Source of the DNA: Ruminococcus sp.
GTDB taxonomy: Bacteria > Bacillota > Clostridia > Oscillospirales > Ruminococcaceae
NCBI GenBank assembly: GCA_017622925.1
Contig: JAGAQC010000053.1
Span: 1-41,898, forward strand
DNA: 41,898 nucleotides
Direction of reading: 5' to 3'
The notes beneath the pieces were generated by a model. It saw nothing but the letters and a program-made list of their open reading frames with translations, was not told the origin of the DNA and searched no databases. Of this stretch, positions 7,589 through 16,290 are shown in pieces. The position numbers were made by a program, and so were the translations under genes. The first letter of the stretch is position 1. Each line of letters begins with the position of its first letter.

Positions 7589-7685
7589 GATTGCTTTTAT
7601 TTTAGGAAGTATGTTCGGCGGAACTATCGGAGTTTTTGCAATGTGCCTATGTACCGCCGCAAAATGGGGAGATCGTTCCGAATAA
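7587..7685 (+). CDS. 32-residue DUF3789-like membrane peptide
   Basis: A TTG-initiated frame of 32 residues: a hydrophobic glycine-rich helix (IAFILGSMFGGTIGVF), a small Cys pair (MCLCTAAK) and a charged tail (WGDRSE). It resembles the short DUF3789 proteins seen in Clostridia; this is from memory of the family pattern. AGGGAGGTG ends five bases before the TTG. A single membrane-spanning peptide is likely; function unknown. The reading frame ends shortly before a bidirectional terminator at 7702-7738. Confidence 0.6.
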   Translation: MIAFILGSMFGGTIGVFAMCLCTAAKWGDRSE

Positions 7686-7701
7686 ATAGAGACAACCTTT
7701 A

Positions 7702-7738
7702 AAAAGGCTGTCGGAGATTTTCCGACAGCCTTGTGTTT
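7702..7738. terminator. Bidirectional terminator between the small peptide gene and serS
   Basis: Stem AAGGCTGTCGGA (7704-7715) with TCCGACAGCCTT (7721-7732), a short loop, T-rich on the right and A-rich on the left, so it can end both the rightward transcript and the leftward serS transcript. Confidence 0.8.
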
Positions 7739-7743
7739 TGGAG

Positions 7744-7759
7744 CGTTCCACGTGAAACA
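7744..7759. promoter_or_regulatory. parS-like site
   Basis: CGTTCCACGTGAAACA matches 14 of 16 parS positions. It lies just past the serS stop codon. Confidence 0.7.
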
Positions 7760-7760
7760 A

Positions 7761-9050
7761 TTATTTCTCGGGAACTGCAATTATATCCTTTCTCATGTAG
7801 GGGCGCAGAGCCTCGGGGATCCTTATACTTCCGTCCTCATTAAGATTGTTTTCAAGGAACGCAATAAGCATTCTCGGCGGAGCAACAACAGTATTATTGA
7901 GAGTGTGCGGTAAATACTTCTTGCCGTCCTCACCCTTTACACGAATCCGAAGTCTTCTTGCCTGAGCGTCGCCAAGATTTGAACAGCTTCCGACCTCGAA
8001 ATACTTCTTCTGACGAGGAGACCACGCTTCTACGTCAATACTTTTTACTTTAAGGTCAGCCAAATCGCCTGAACAGCATTCAAGTGTGCGCACAGGAATA
8101 TCAAGTGTTCTGAAAAACTCAACCGTATAGCTGTAGAGCTTATGGAACCAATCCATGCTTTCCTCAGGCTTGCATACAACGACCATTTCCTGCTTTTCAA
8201 ACTGGTGTATTCTGTAAACGCCGCGTTCCTCAATGCCGTGAGCGCCTACCTCCTTACGGAAACAGGGCGAATAGCTTGTGAGAGTTTTCGGGAGTTCTTC
8301 TTCGGGAATAATCGTATCAATGAACTTGCCAATCATGGAATGTTCGCTTGTGCCGATAAGATAGAGATCCTCGCCCTCGATCTTGTACATCATGTTCTCC
8401 ATTTCCGCAAAGCTCATAACGCCCGTCACAACGCTGCTTCTTATCATGAACGGCGGAATGTAATATGTAAACCCTTTGTCAATCATGAAATCACGCGCAT
8501 AGGACAAAATACAGCTCTGGAGCTGAGCAATATCGCCGCAGAGGTAATAAAATCCCTCACCCGTGGTTCTGCCTGCGCTCTCCTTGTCAAGTCCGTGAAG
8601 CTTCTCCATAATGTCAACATGGTGCGGAACTTCAAAATCAGGTACAAAAGGCTCGCCGAAGCGTTCAACTTCAACATTTTCGCTGTCGTTCCTGCCGATC
8701 GGTACGCTTTCGTCAATGATATTCGGGATAACGAGCATAATTTTATTTTTTTCTTCTTCAAGTTCAGCTTCAAGCTTTTCAAGTTCGGGAAGTTTTGCCT
8801 TAATTTCAGCAACCTCTTTCTTAACAGCTTCGGCTTCTTCTTTTTTGCCCTGAACCATAAGTCCGCCGATCTGCTTGCTGATTTTGTTCATTTTATTGCG
8901 AAGATCATCGCACTCCGTCTTAGTTTTGCGGTACTGCTCGTCAAGTTCAATCACCTTGTCAACCAATTCAAGTTTATCGTCCTGAAACTTCTTTCTGATG
9001 TTTTCCTTTACAATTTCGGGATTTGCTCTGAGAAATTTAATATCTATCAT
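7761..9050 (-). CDS. serS: Seryl-tRNA synthetase
   Basis: A 429-residue class II synthetase that charges tRNA-Ser (and tRNA-Sec where present). The N-terminal antiparallel coiled-coil arm (about 1-105, rich in Lys/Glu heptads) binds the long variable arm of the tRNA. The catalytic core follows, with motif 2 around FRKEVGAHG...GVYRIHQFEKQE and motif 3 near the C-terminus (NNTVVAPPRMLIAFLEN). It starts 11 bp after parB and is likely the last gene of the parA-parB transcript. No T-box leader is seen, as expected for a downstream operon gene. Confidence 0.97.
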   Translation of the reverse strand: MIDIKFLRANPEIVKENIRKKFQDDKLELVDKVIELDEQYRKTKTECDDLRNKMNKISKQIGGLMVQGKKEEAEAVKKEVAEIKAKLPELEKLEAELEEEKNKIMLVIPNIIDESVPIGRNDSENVEVERFGEPFVPDFEVPHHVDIMEKLHGLDKESAGRTTGEGFYYLCGDIAQLQSCILSYARDFMIDKGFTYYIPPFMIRSSVVTGVMSFAEMENMMYKIEGEDLYLIGTSEHSMIGKFIDTIIPEEELPKTLTSYSPCFRKEVGAHGIEERGVYRIHQFEKQEMVVVCKPEESMDWFHKLYSYTVEFFRTLDIPVRTLECCSGDLADLKVKSIDVEAWSPRQKKYFEVGSCSNLGDAQARRLRIRVKGEDGKKYLPHTLNNTVVAPPRMLIAFLENNLNEDGSIRIPEALRPYMRKDIIAVPEK

Positions 9051-9061
9051 ATTTTAACTCC

Positions 9062-9922
9062 TTACTCCTCATCGACAAGCTTCTGCGCGATTGCCGCGAG
9101 GTCATCTTTATCATAGAATTCAAGAACAAGCACGCCCTTATTCTTACCGTAATCGACTTTTACCTTGCGTCCAAGACGTTCTTTAAGGGAAATTTCCATT
9201 TCTACAAAATAATTGTCAATTTTTTTGTCGGACTTCTGTTCGGCTTCATTGGCCGCTTCTGCCGACTTCTGAGCCAACTTTTCCACCTGACGGACTGTCA
9301 TTCCGCCATCAGCCGCCCTGTTTGCTATCGCCAAAAGCATTTCCTCGTCTTCAAATCCGAGCAGAGCTTTTGCGTGACCTGCCGAAAGCTCTCCATTTTC
9401 AAGCATTTTGAGGACTCTCTGCGGCAGGGAAAGCAGACGTACTGCGTTCGCCACGGCTGACCTTGATTTTCCGACCATTTTTCCGACCTGTTCCTGCGTC
9501 ATACCGTAGTTTTCCATAAGTTCGCTGTATCCTGCTGCTTCTTCAACGGGATTGAGATTTTCACGCTGGAGATTCTCAATAATAGCGATCTGCATGGTCT
9601 CGGTATCGGAAATTTCCTTAATATTTACCGGCACTTCGTCTAACCCGAGCATTCTTGCGGCACGCCACCTACGCTCTCCCGCAACTATCTGATAGCCGCC
9701 TGTTGAAAGCGGACGCACAAGTATCGGCTGCAATATTCCGTGGTCGCGTATAGAGTCAGCCAAAGCCGATATTGACTCGGTGCTGAAATGCTTTCTGGGC
9801 TGATCACGATTCGGCTCTATTTCAGAGGTTCGCAGGGTCGATTTTACCTGTATATCGCTTGAATTATCGCTGAACAAGGTGTCAAGACCTGCGCCTAATC
9901 CGCCAATTGCCATATTTTTCAC
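9062..9922 (-). CDS. parB: Chromosome-partitioning protein ParB (Spo0J)
   Basis: A 286-residue ParB CTPase clamp that loads at parS sites. The N-terminal domain has the nucleotide-binding GERRWRAAR motif. The helix-turn-helix domain carries GKSRSAVANAVRLL, with Arg where parS-specific ParBs have it and SAGHAKALL further on. A C-terminal dimerisation segment follows a Lys/Glu-rich linker. The GTG start overlaps the parA stop (GTGA) and is served by AAGGA six bases upstream; an ATG three codons further in is an alternative. Paired with ParA, and near a five-site parS nest. Confidence 0.95.
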   Translation of the reverse strand: MKNMAIGGLGAGLDTLFSDNSSDIQVKSTLRTSEIEPNRDQPRKHFSTESISALADSIRDHGILQPILVRPLSTGGYQIVAGERRWRAARMLGLDEVPVNIKEISDTETMQIAIIENLQRENLNPVEEAAGYSELMENYGMTQEQVGKMVGKSRSAVANAVRLLSLPQRVLKMLENGELSAGHAKALLGFEDEEMLLAIANRAADGGMTVRQVEKLAQKSAEAANEAEQKSDKKIDNYFVEMEISLKERLGRKVKVDYGKNKGVLVLEFYDKDDLAAIAQKLVDEE

Positions 9923-10737
9923 TGCCTTTCCTTTTTAAAGTTAAAGATGCCGCGCCTTTTTTTCTGCGGCAGTTCAAGAGGTTCGCCCAACAGCTCCAAT
10001 CCAAGCAGCGTATAGGATTCTGTTCCCTTTGACGATTTATCGTAGTACATAACAGGCTTGCCGTGGCTGGGAGCTTCTGAAATACGTACATTTCTGGGAA
10101 TTTTCGTCTTAAATACCTTATTCGGGAAGTATTTTTCGACCTCAGAGACTACATCGTTAGCCACATTCAGACGACCGTCAAACATCGTAAACAAAATTCC
10201 CTCAATATCAAGAGCCGGATTGTAGTTATTTTTTACGATTTTAATGCTGTTGACAAGCTGCGACAGTCCTTCGAGGGCATAAAATTCCGCAAGCATAGGC
10301 ACGATAATGCTGTCGCTCGCAACAAGAGCGTTTATCGTCAGCGAACCGAGAGCAGGGGGACAGTCGATAAATATGTAATCGTAGTCGTCTTTTACCGCCA
10401 AAAGCTGCATTTTAAGGCGATTTACCCGATTTTCCATATTAATCAGTTCCAATTCAGCTCCGGCAAGCGTTTCTGTTGCAGGAATTACGGAAACATTTTC
10501 AAATTCAGTAGCAATTACAGCCTCGTTTATGCGATTTTTTCCAATAAGAACGTTGTACGAAGTCACACTAACAGAACGTTTTTTTATTCCGAAGCCTGTT
10601 GTGGCGTTTCCCTGAGGGTCTAAGTCAACGCAAAGCACCTTTTTTCCGCGCGAACCGAGAAATGCGGCAAGGTTCACAACGGTTGTGGACTTTCCTACAC
10701 CGCCTTTCTGATTGGCTACAGATATGGTTTTCCCCAT
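9919..10737 (-). CDS. parA: Chromosome-partitioning ATPase ParA (Soj)
   Basis: A 272-residue deviant Walker ATPase with KGGVGKST (about residues 11-18), the second conserved stretch DLDPQGNATTGFG and IDCPPALG. It cycles on the nucleoid under control of ParB and, in Bacillus, also controls DnaA. The ATG at 10737 is preceded by AAAGGATG; the in-frame extension to 10812 covers the promoter -10 and is rejected. Translationally coupled to parB by a 4-bp overlap. Confidence 0.96.
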   Translation of the reverse strand: MGKTISVANQKGGVGKSTTVVNLAAFLGSRGKKVLCVDLDPQGNATTGFGIKKRSVSVTSYNVLIGKNRINEAVIATEFENVSVIPATETLAGAELELINMENRVNRLKMQLLAVKDDYDYIFIDCPPALGSLTINALVASDSIIVPMLAEFYALEGLSQLVNSIKIVKNNYNPALDIEGILFTMFDGRLNVANDVVSEVEKYFPNKVFKTKIPRNVRISEAPSHGKPVMYYDKSSKGTESYTLLGLELLGEPLELPQKKRRGIFNFKKERQ

Positions 10738-10800
10738 AAAATCATCCTTTCTTTTCATACCTGCTGTCATTACCGACGCTGCAAGCACATCTATGCTAAT

Positions 10801-10829
10801 ATTATACCACATTTTTAAGCAAATGTAAA
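10801..10829 (-). promoter_or_regulatory. parA promoter
   Basis: Minus-strand TTTACA (10829-10824), 17-bp spacer, TATAAT (10806-10801). The parS nest begins 37 bp upstream of the -35, so ParB spreading could affect this promoter. Confidence 0.8.
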
Positions 10830-10865
10830 TACATACGAGGCTGTTTTTTGCTTTTTTTCAAAAAA

Positions 10866-11013
10866 AGTTCCACGTGAAACGCTGTTTTAATGTTTCACAT
10901 GGAACATTTTGTGTTTTGATCTGTTTTCTGTTTCACGTGAAACAAAATTATCCTGAGTTTAAGTGTTTCACGTGAAACAACAGGTGTTTCTCAGGAATGT
11001 TTCATGTGAAACA
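10866..11013. promoter_or_regulatory. Nest of five parS sites
   Basis: Sites at 10866-10881 (AGTTCCACGTGAAACG), 10891-10906 (TGTTTCACATGGAACA), 10929-10944 (perfect), 10964-10979 (perfect) and 10998-11013 (TGTTTCATGTGAAACA). The last ends one base before the noc stop codon. Centres are 25-38 bp apart. This is the densest ParB-loading region of the window and fills the noc-parA gap together with the parA promoter. Confidence 0.93.
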
Positions 11014-11014
11014 C

Positions 11015-11830
11015 TTACGATATTTTCATCGGAATTCTTACACGGTATTCTATGTAATCTTCGCTCTGTATTCTACGGGACTCCGCATGAATCCCCGACG
11101 ACTGCATTGTCTCAATTGCTTTATTGATCGTATTCAGAAAAAAACTCACATGTTGAAACGCTCCCGAACGCTTTTTGCATCGCTGAATATCCTTACGTCT
11201 GCCGATATACTCATCAATGAGCAGTTCGGTTTTCTCAACGTTAAGATTATTCTTGACTATCTTCTCTAAAACGGAGACTCTGTCCTCGGGACTTGCAAGT
11301 CTTAGCAAGGCGCGAGCGTGTCTCTCCGTCAAATTGTATTCCGTGATAATTTTACGTTCATCTGGCGTCAAACGGAGGATTCGGAGTTTGTTAGCCACCG
11401 TACTTTGCGCTCTGCCGAGCTTAACAGCGGCTTCCTCCTGCGTAAGTCCATAATATGTTATAAGCTTCTCAATTGCTGCCGCTTCATCAAAAAAGGGGAG
11501 GTCCTGCCTTTGAATGTTCTCCACAAGGGCTATTATAGCGGAATCCCTGTCATTAATTTCGTGAACTATACACGGTACATACGCCATTTCGCACATTTTC
11601 GCCGCGCGAAGTCTGCGTTCCCCTGCAATCAGCTCGTATTTATCGCCGATTCGTCTGACAGAGAGCGGCTGTAAAATTCCGTTCTGGGAAATTGACTCCG
11701 CCAACGATACTATTTCCGCCTCATTGAACTGCTTTCGGGGCTGATTCGGATTCGGAATAACTCTCCCGATCTCGACCTCGATAACTTTGTTGATTTGTCT
11801 CTCTTTGACTGCATTAAAAAATCCTGCCAT
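11015..11830 (-). CDS. noc: Nucleoid occlusion protein Noc (ParB paralogue)
   Basis: A 271-residue ParB/Noc protein. The short hydrophobic N-terminus (MAGFFNAV) fits the membrane-targeting helix of Noc. The CTP-binding motif is GERRLRAAK. The recognition region reads GRAQSTVANKLRILRL and then LTERHARALL: Gln, Lys and the later Arg are at positions that in published ParB/Noc work switch specificity from parS to the Noc site NBS. Noc blocks Z-ring assembly over the chromosome. The ATG at 11830 has GAGGAA upstream; an extension to 11959 would run through the rsmG terminator. It is separated from rsmG by that terminator. Confidence 0.88.
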   Translation of the reverse strand: MAGFFNAVKERQINKVIEVEIGRVIPNPNQPRKQFNEAEIVSLAESISQNGILQPLSVRRIGDKYELIAGERRLRAAKMCEMAYVPCIVHEINDRDSAIIALVENIQRQDLPFFDEAAAIEKLITYYGLTQEEAAVKLGRAQSTVANKLRILRLTPDERKIITEYNLTERHARALLRLASPEDRVSVLEKIVKNNLNVEKTELLIDEYIGRRKDIQRCKKRSGAFQHVSFFLNTINKAIETMQSSGIHAESRRIQSEDYIEYRVRIPMKIS

Positions 11831-11912
11831 CTTTTTGTTCCTCACATTTCTAATATTAGCCGTTTTTCGGCTATATATAAATAATAACATATTTCGGAAA
11901 TAAATGCTACAC

Positions 11913-11946
11913 AAAAAATCCGCCTGCATTCGAGCGCAGGGCGGAT
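11913..11946 (-). terminator. Terminator of rsmG
   Basis: Minus-strand stem ATCCGCCCTGCG with TGCAGGCGGAT, followed by TTTTTTG. It ends the mnmE-mnmG-rsmG transcript before noc. Between it and noc lies a small hairpin TAGCCG/CGGCTA (11857-11873); I see only a weak noc promoter (TATATA). Confidence 0.85.
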
Positions 11947-11968
11947 AATTCGACATCATTTTATGTTT

Positions 11969-12682
11969 TTACAGGGATTTTTTCTTAATTTGACCGCAGT
12001 TTCGAGGATACTTTGTCGGAGTATGCGATATTTTTTTAATTTCAGCTATATTTCGGAGGTCAGCACCAAGCATATAACCGTGAACCGACTTTATTTCAGC
12101 TCCAAGAATGCCGATCGCATTTTCTGAGTCACTTATACACTCCGAAGGACCTTTCATCGCTATAAAACAGCCTCCAACCTTAACAAACGGAATGCAGTAT
12201 TCAGACAAAACGGACAAATTCGCGACTGCTCTTGCACAGGAAAAATCAAATTTTTCCCTATATTCCGACATTTTCGCAACGTCCTCGGCACGACCGTGAA
12301 TAAATTCGGCTTCTATCTTCAATTTATCACAAAGCTTTTGGAGAAATGTAATTCTTTTGGCAAGACTGTCTAAAAGTGTAATTTTAAGGTCAGGACGCAC
12401 TATTTTTAGCGGAATTGACGGAAATCCCGCGCCTGTTCCTACATCAATAACCGTTGAATTATTAGGAATATTTATATAATTTAAAATCAGGCAACTGTCA
12501 ATAAAGTGCTTTATAAGAATTTCAGTCGGCTCAGTTATTGCCGTCAGATTAACATTTTTGTTATATTCTACAAGAAAATTAGCGTAAACATCGAACTTTT
12601 CGTACATTTCATACGATAAATCAAGAGAATACTTCTTAAATTCATTGCGGCATATATCAAAATCAGGCAGCAAATTCTTCAC
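11969..12682 (-). CDS. rsmG: 16S rRNA (guanine527-N7)-methyltransferase RsmG
   Basis: A 237-residue SAM-dependent methyltransferase for G527 of 16S rRNA. The SAM-binding motif is [15 protein letters not shown], and the family signature VNLTAIT precedes it. The GTG at 12682 overlaps the mnmG stop codon (GTGA) and has AAGGGA six bases upstream. An in-frame ATG at 12703 would add seven residues but lacks a good RBS and would lengthen the N-terminus beyond that of B. subtilis RsmG. Third gene of the mnmE-mnmG-rsmG series. Confidence 0.93.
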   Translation of the reverse strand: MKNLLPDFDICRNEFKKYSLDLSYEMYEKFDVYANFLVEYNKNVNLTAITEPTEILIKHFIDSCLILNYINIPNNSTVIDVGTGAGFPSIPLKIVRPDLKITLLDSLAKRITFLQKLCDKLKIEAEFIHGRAEDVAKMSEYREKFDFSCARAVANLSVLSEYCIPFVKVGGCFIAMKGPSECISDSENAIGILGAEIKSVHGYMLGADLRNIAEIKKISHTPTKYPRNCGQIKKKSL

Positions 12683-14553
12683 CCCTTTTCCCTTTTCAGC
12701 CATACGATCAGCATGGAAACATCAGCAGGAGAAACTCCCGAGATTCTCGATGCCTGACCGATAGACGCAGGCTTTATCTTGTTGAGCTTCTCCGCCGCTT
12801 CAAGTCTTAGACCGTGAATCTGACTGTAATCAGTATCATGCGGCAAAAGCCTTTTTTCCAATTTGCGCGTCTGCTCGATTTGGGCAATCTGCTTTTCAAT
12901 ATATCCCTTATATTTTATTTCAAGCTCGACCTGTTCGCACACGTCGTTCGGAAGATTCGGACGTTCAGCGTCATATGGCGCAATATCGCTGTAACCTATC
13001 TGCGGACGGCGTATCAATTCGGCTATCTTGCAGCCGCTTTTCAACGCCGCAGTCCCCTTCGATTCGAGCATTGCATTCAGTTCAGCGGACGGTCTGACTG
13101 TTTCACGTGAAACTCTTTTTATTTCCGCCTCTATCAAACTGATTTTTTTATTCAGTCTGCTTATTCTTTCATCAGATACAAGTCCTATTTTATGACCGAT
13201 TGGCATGAGCCGCTGATCTGCATTGTCTTGTCTTAAAATTAACCTATACTCGCTTCTTGAAGTCATCATTCGATAAGGGTCGGAACACCCCTTGGTAACC
13301 AAATCGTCTACAAGCGTTCCGATATACGAACCCGACCTTTCAAAAATTACAGGTTCACGCCCTTTTATCTTCAATGCCGCATTTATTCCTGCAACAAGTC
13401 CCTGCGCCGCCGCTTCCTCATATCCCGAGCTGCCGTTAAACTGCCCTGCCCCGTAAAGTCCGGAAATACTCTTGAACTCCAACGTTGGCATGAGCTGAAG
13501 TGGATCACAGCAGTCATACTCGATCGCATAAGCAGGTCTCATTATCTCTACGTTCTCCAACCCCTTTATGGTTCGCAGAAACGCAAGCTGAACGTCCTCC
13601 GGCAGCGACGACGACATTCCCTGCAAATAGTATTCTTCCGTGGAAAGTCCCATCGGCTCTACAAATAGCTGATGCCTCGGCTTATCCGAAAATCTGACGA
13701 CCTTGTCCTCGATAGACGGACAGTATCTCGGTCCAACTCCCTCTATCCTGCCTGCATAAAGCGGCGATCTGTCAAGGTTAGACAGTATCACTTCATGAGT
13801 ATTACTATTTGTATAACTTACATAGCAGCTAACCAGATTCTCAAGTCCCTCAACAGGCGTATCAAAAGAAAACGGTACAATATCGCTGTCACCGTCCTGA
13901 CGTTCCATAGCCGAAAAATCAATGCTTCTCTTGTGAACACGGCAGGGCGTACCCGTCTTGAAACGTCTTAATTCTACCCCATTATCGGTAAGACTTTTGG
14001 ACAATCCGATACTCGGGAGCGCAGAATCAGGTCCGCTCTCATAAGAGGACTCACCCACGTGAATCTTTCCCTTTAAATACGTTCCCGTTGCGATAATTAC
14101 AGCTTTTGCGGCGTACTCAGCGCCGAGAGAAGTCACTATTCCCGTTACTTTTCCGTTTTCGGTAAGCAGTTCCGAGACTTCTCCCTGCTTGACAAACAGG
14201 TTTTCCTGTTTTTCGCATACATTTTTCATGTAGTTATGGTACATTACCCTGTCCGCCTGCACCCTCAGACTATGAACGGCAGGACCTTTTCCGCGGTTGA
14301 GCATACGGCTCTGAATGAAGCACTTGTCCGCAGCCTTGCCCATTTCACCGCCGAGAGCGTCTATCTCGCGGACAAGATGCCCTTTTGCAGTACCGCCAAT
14401 TGACGGATTACAAGGCATATTTGCGATCTGGTCAAGGGAGATCGTAAACATTGCAGTCCTGCACCCAAGACGCGCGGATGCCAAAGCCGCTTCGATGCCC
14501 GCATGTCCTGCACCAACAACAATCACATCAAATTCACCCATTTTATAAGGCAT
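12679..14553 (-). CDS. mnmG: tRNA uridine-5-carboxymethylaminomethyl modification enzyme MnmG (GidA)
   Basis: A 624-residue FAD protein that with MnmE modifies the wobble U34 of certain tRNAs. The N-terminal Rossmann motif is [34 protein letters not shown] is the GidA signature, and the C-terminal helical domain is complete. The ATG at 14553 is preceded by AGAGGTGA. A longer frame from 14586 exists only because the parS site at 14570-14585 happens to be open, and it is rejected. A second parS site lies inside the coding sequence at 13099-13114. Confidence 0.96.
   Translation of the reverse strand: MPYKMGEFDVIVVGAGHAGIEAALASARLGCRTAMFTISLDQIANMPCNPSIGGTAKGHLVREIDALGGEMGKAADKCFIQSRMLNRGKGPAVHSLRVQADRVMYHNYMKNVCEKQENLFVKQGEVSELLTENGKVTGIVTSLGAEYAAKAVIIATGTYLKGKIHVGESSYESGPDSALPSIGLSKSLTDNGVELRRFKTGTPCRVHKRSIDFSAMERQDGDSDIVPFSFDTPVEGLENLVSCYVSYTNSNTHEVILSNLDRSPLYAGRIEGVGPRYCPSIEDKVVRFSDKPRHQLFVEPMGLSTEEYYLQGMSSSLPEDVQLAFLRTIKGLENVEIMRPAYAIEYDCCDPLQLMPTLEFKSISGLYGAGQFNGSSGYEEAAAQGLVAGINAALKIKGREPVIFERSGSYIGTLVDDLVTKGCSDPYRMMTSRSEYRLILRQDNADQRLMPIGHKIGLVSDERISRLNKKISLIEAEIKRVSRETVRPSAELNAMLESKGTAALKSGCKIAELIRRPQIGYSDIAPYDAERPNLPNDVCEQVELEIKYKGYIEKQIAQIEQTRKLEKRLLPHDTDYSQIHGLRLEAAEKLNKIKPASIGQASRISGVSPADVSMLIVWLKREKG
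13099..13114. promoter_or_regulatory. parS site inside mnmG
   Basis: TGTTTCACGTGAAACT, 15 of 16 matches, within the coding region for the C-terminal part of MnmG. Confidence 0.85.
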
Positions 14554-14569
14554 ATTTTCACCTCTTTCA

Positions 14570-14585
14570 TGTTTCACGTGAAACA
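14570..14585. promoter_or_regulatory. parS site between mnmE and mnmG
   Basis: TGTTTCACGTGAAACA, a perfect consensus site, filling the short gap between the mnmE stop and the mnmG RBS. Confidence 0.95.
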
Positions 14586-14589
14586 AACT

Positions 14590-15951
14590 TTATTTTCCCA
14601 CGCAAAACCGTGAAAAAACTTCATCGACAACAGCGTCCGTTATCTTTTCTCCTGTCAATTCAAGCAGACTCTGTTCAGCCTCGTCAAGAAGAACGTTCAC
14701 AGCGTCCAGCATTTCGCCGAAATTTATAGCGTTAATAGCCTCCCTGACTGCTCCCAAAGCCTTTTCAATGCAAAGCTTCTGACGTTCATTTGAAACAGTA
14801 GTCATCGAAAAACTGTCGGGATTCATCTCAAAAATATCATTTACTGCCGATTCGAGTTCGGAAATTCCTGTATTTTCTTTAGCTGAAATATATACTAAAT
14901 GTATAAAACTATCTTTCAAAACAGCTTCGTCAATCACTGTTTCCTCGTCTGATTTATTGACTACAGCAATACATTTTTTATTTTTAATTTTGTTTATCAA
15001 TTCCAGATCGTCCGCCGTGAGAGGACAACTTCCGTCAAAAACGGCAATTACGAGTTCCGCCGCTTCAACCGTTTTCCATGCAATTTCAACTCCGATACCC
15101 TCGATCACATCGTCCGTTTCTCTGATACCGGCAGTATCTGAGAGCCTGAGAGCAATGTCCCCCAGCACGACAGTTTCCTCCACCACGTCACGGGTAGTTC
15201 CTGCGATATCCGTGACAATGCTTCGGCGGCAACCGCTCAGGCAGTTAAACAGGGTCGATTTCCCGACGTTCGGTCTGCCGACTATCGCAGTCGCCACACC
15301 ATTTCGTATAATACGTCCCCTGTCGTAATCGGCAATGAGCGCGGAAAGGTCGCCTGCGATCTCCGAAAGCTCGGCAGAAAGCGCATTCGGCTCGACCTCG
15401 GGAATGTCCTCGTCGGGATAGTCCGTCCACGCCGCAAGACCGCCGAGCAGCTTAATTAACCGAGCCGAACACTTCTGAGCGGCTTTATAAACAGCTCCCT
15501 CACGGAGATTTTCAGCCATTTTCAGCTCGGTTTCGCTCTTTGCGGCGATAATGTCCATGACCGATTCCGCCTGAGTGAGGTCGATTTTTCCGTTAAGATA
15601 CGCGCGTTTTGTAAATTCCCCAGCTTCGGCAATAACCGCGCCGTTTTTCAATGCGGCACGAAGAATTTTCTTTGAGACGAAAAGTCCGCCGTGGCACGAT
15701 ATTTCGGCAATATCCTCGCCTGTGTAGCTGTGAGGACTGCGGAAAACCGTCAGAATGCAGTCGTCGATACGCTCGCCGCCGCTGTGAGCAATCCCGTAAG
15801 CGCAGGTATATCCCTCCATAGTTTCGACGTTTTTTCCGCCGAACGGAGTGAATATCCGCTGTGCCACGTCAATTGCGTTGTCTCCCGAGATTCGGATAAC
15901 GGCAATTCCGCCTGCCGCATTCGGGGTAGAAATTGCAGCAATTGTTGACAT
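14590..15951 (-). CDS. mnmE: tRNA modification GTPase MnmE (TrmE)
   Basis: A 453-residue GTPase partner of MnmG. The N-terminal tetrahydrofolate-binding domain starts MSTIAAISTPNAAGGIAVIR. A helical domain is interrupted by the G domain with GRPNVGKS (G1), IAGTTRD (G2), DTAGIR (G3) and NKSD (G4). The C-terminus is FCVGK, with the catalytic cysteine of the family. RBS CAGGAGA. It lies downstream of jag but is separated from it by 470 bp of repeats. Confidence 0.97.
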   Translation of the reverse strand: MSTIAAISTPNAAGGIAVIRISGDNAIDVAQRIFTPFGGKNVETMEGYTCAYGIAHSGGERIDDCILTVFRSPHSYTGEDIAEISCHGGLFVSKKILRAALKNGAVIAEAGEFTKRAYLNGKIDLTQAESVMDIIAAKSETELKMAENLREGAVYKAAQKCSARLIKLLGGLAAWTDYPDEDIPEVEPNALSAELSEIAGDLSALIADYDRGRIIRNGVATAIVGRPNVGKSTLFNCLSGCRRSIVTDIAGTTRDVVEETVVLGDIALRLSDTAGIRETDDVIEGIGVEIAWKTVEAAELVIAVFDGSCPLTADDLELINKIKNKKCIAVVNKSDEETVIDEAVLKDSFIHLVYISAKENTGISELESAVNDIFEMNPDSFSMTTVSNERQKLCIEKALGAVREAINAINFGEMLDAVNVLLDEAEQSLLELTGEKITDAVVDEVFSRFCVGK

Positions 15952-15987
15952 AATTTTCTCCTGTAAAATTCACTGTCCACAACTTTA

Positions 15988-16163
15988 GCAGGGGGACGCC
16001 GTCCCCCTGACCTCCTGCCAAAGGGGTGACCCCTTTGGAATCTCTGTTGTCGTAAATTCTACTGCATAAAGCCGCCACATAAATCCGAATCCATATTATA
16101 TTATGGCTTTATGTAGTAGAACTTACGATATAGGGTTCAAAAGATTACCTTTCGGCAAAAGAT
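15988..16163 (-). repeat. Family A structured repeat, copy A2
   Basis: Minus orientation. Hairpin arms at 16052-16073 and 16105-16126 (imperfect 22 bp), GC hairpins at 15989-16036, and the leader ends in GGTAATCTTTTGAACCC on the minus strand. It faces copy A3, so the mnmE-jag gap (15952-16422) holds two inverted copies with about 130 bp between them in which I see nothing else. Confidence 0.82.
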
Positions 16164-16290
16164 ACGGGGAGCAATATCCAACTAAGTTGCAGATAATAAT
16201 TTCTTCACATGTAAAAATAACGGCATTAAGCCGTTGGTATTATAAATATAATGTGGTACTCTAAGCAAGAGATTTTGTACCACTTCATTT

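Noticed and set aside
8142-9116. Long plus-strand open frame of 324 codons opposite serS
   Set aside because: It is antisense to the well-supported serS, its product is Phe/Asn/Leu-rich in the way typical of a shadow frame, and it has no RBS.
14554-14586. Upstream start for mnmG giving MFHVKHE...
   Set aside because: The extension is just the parS palindrome read as codons; the ATG at 14553 has a proper RBS and matches the family N-terminus.
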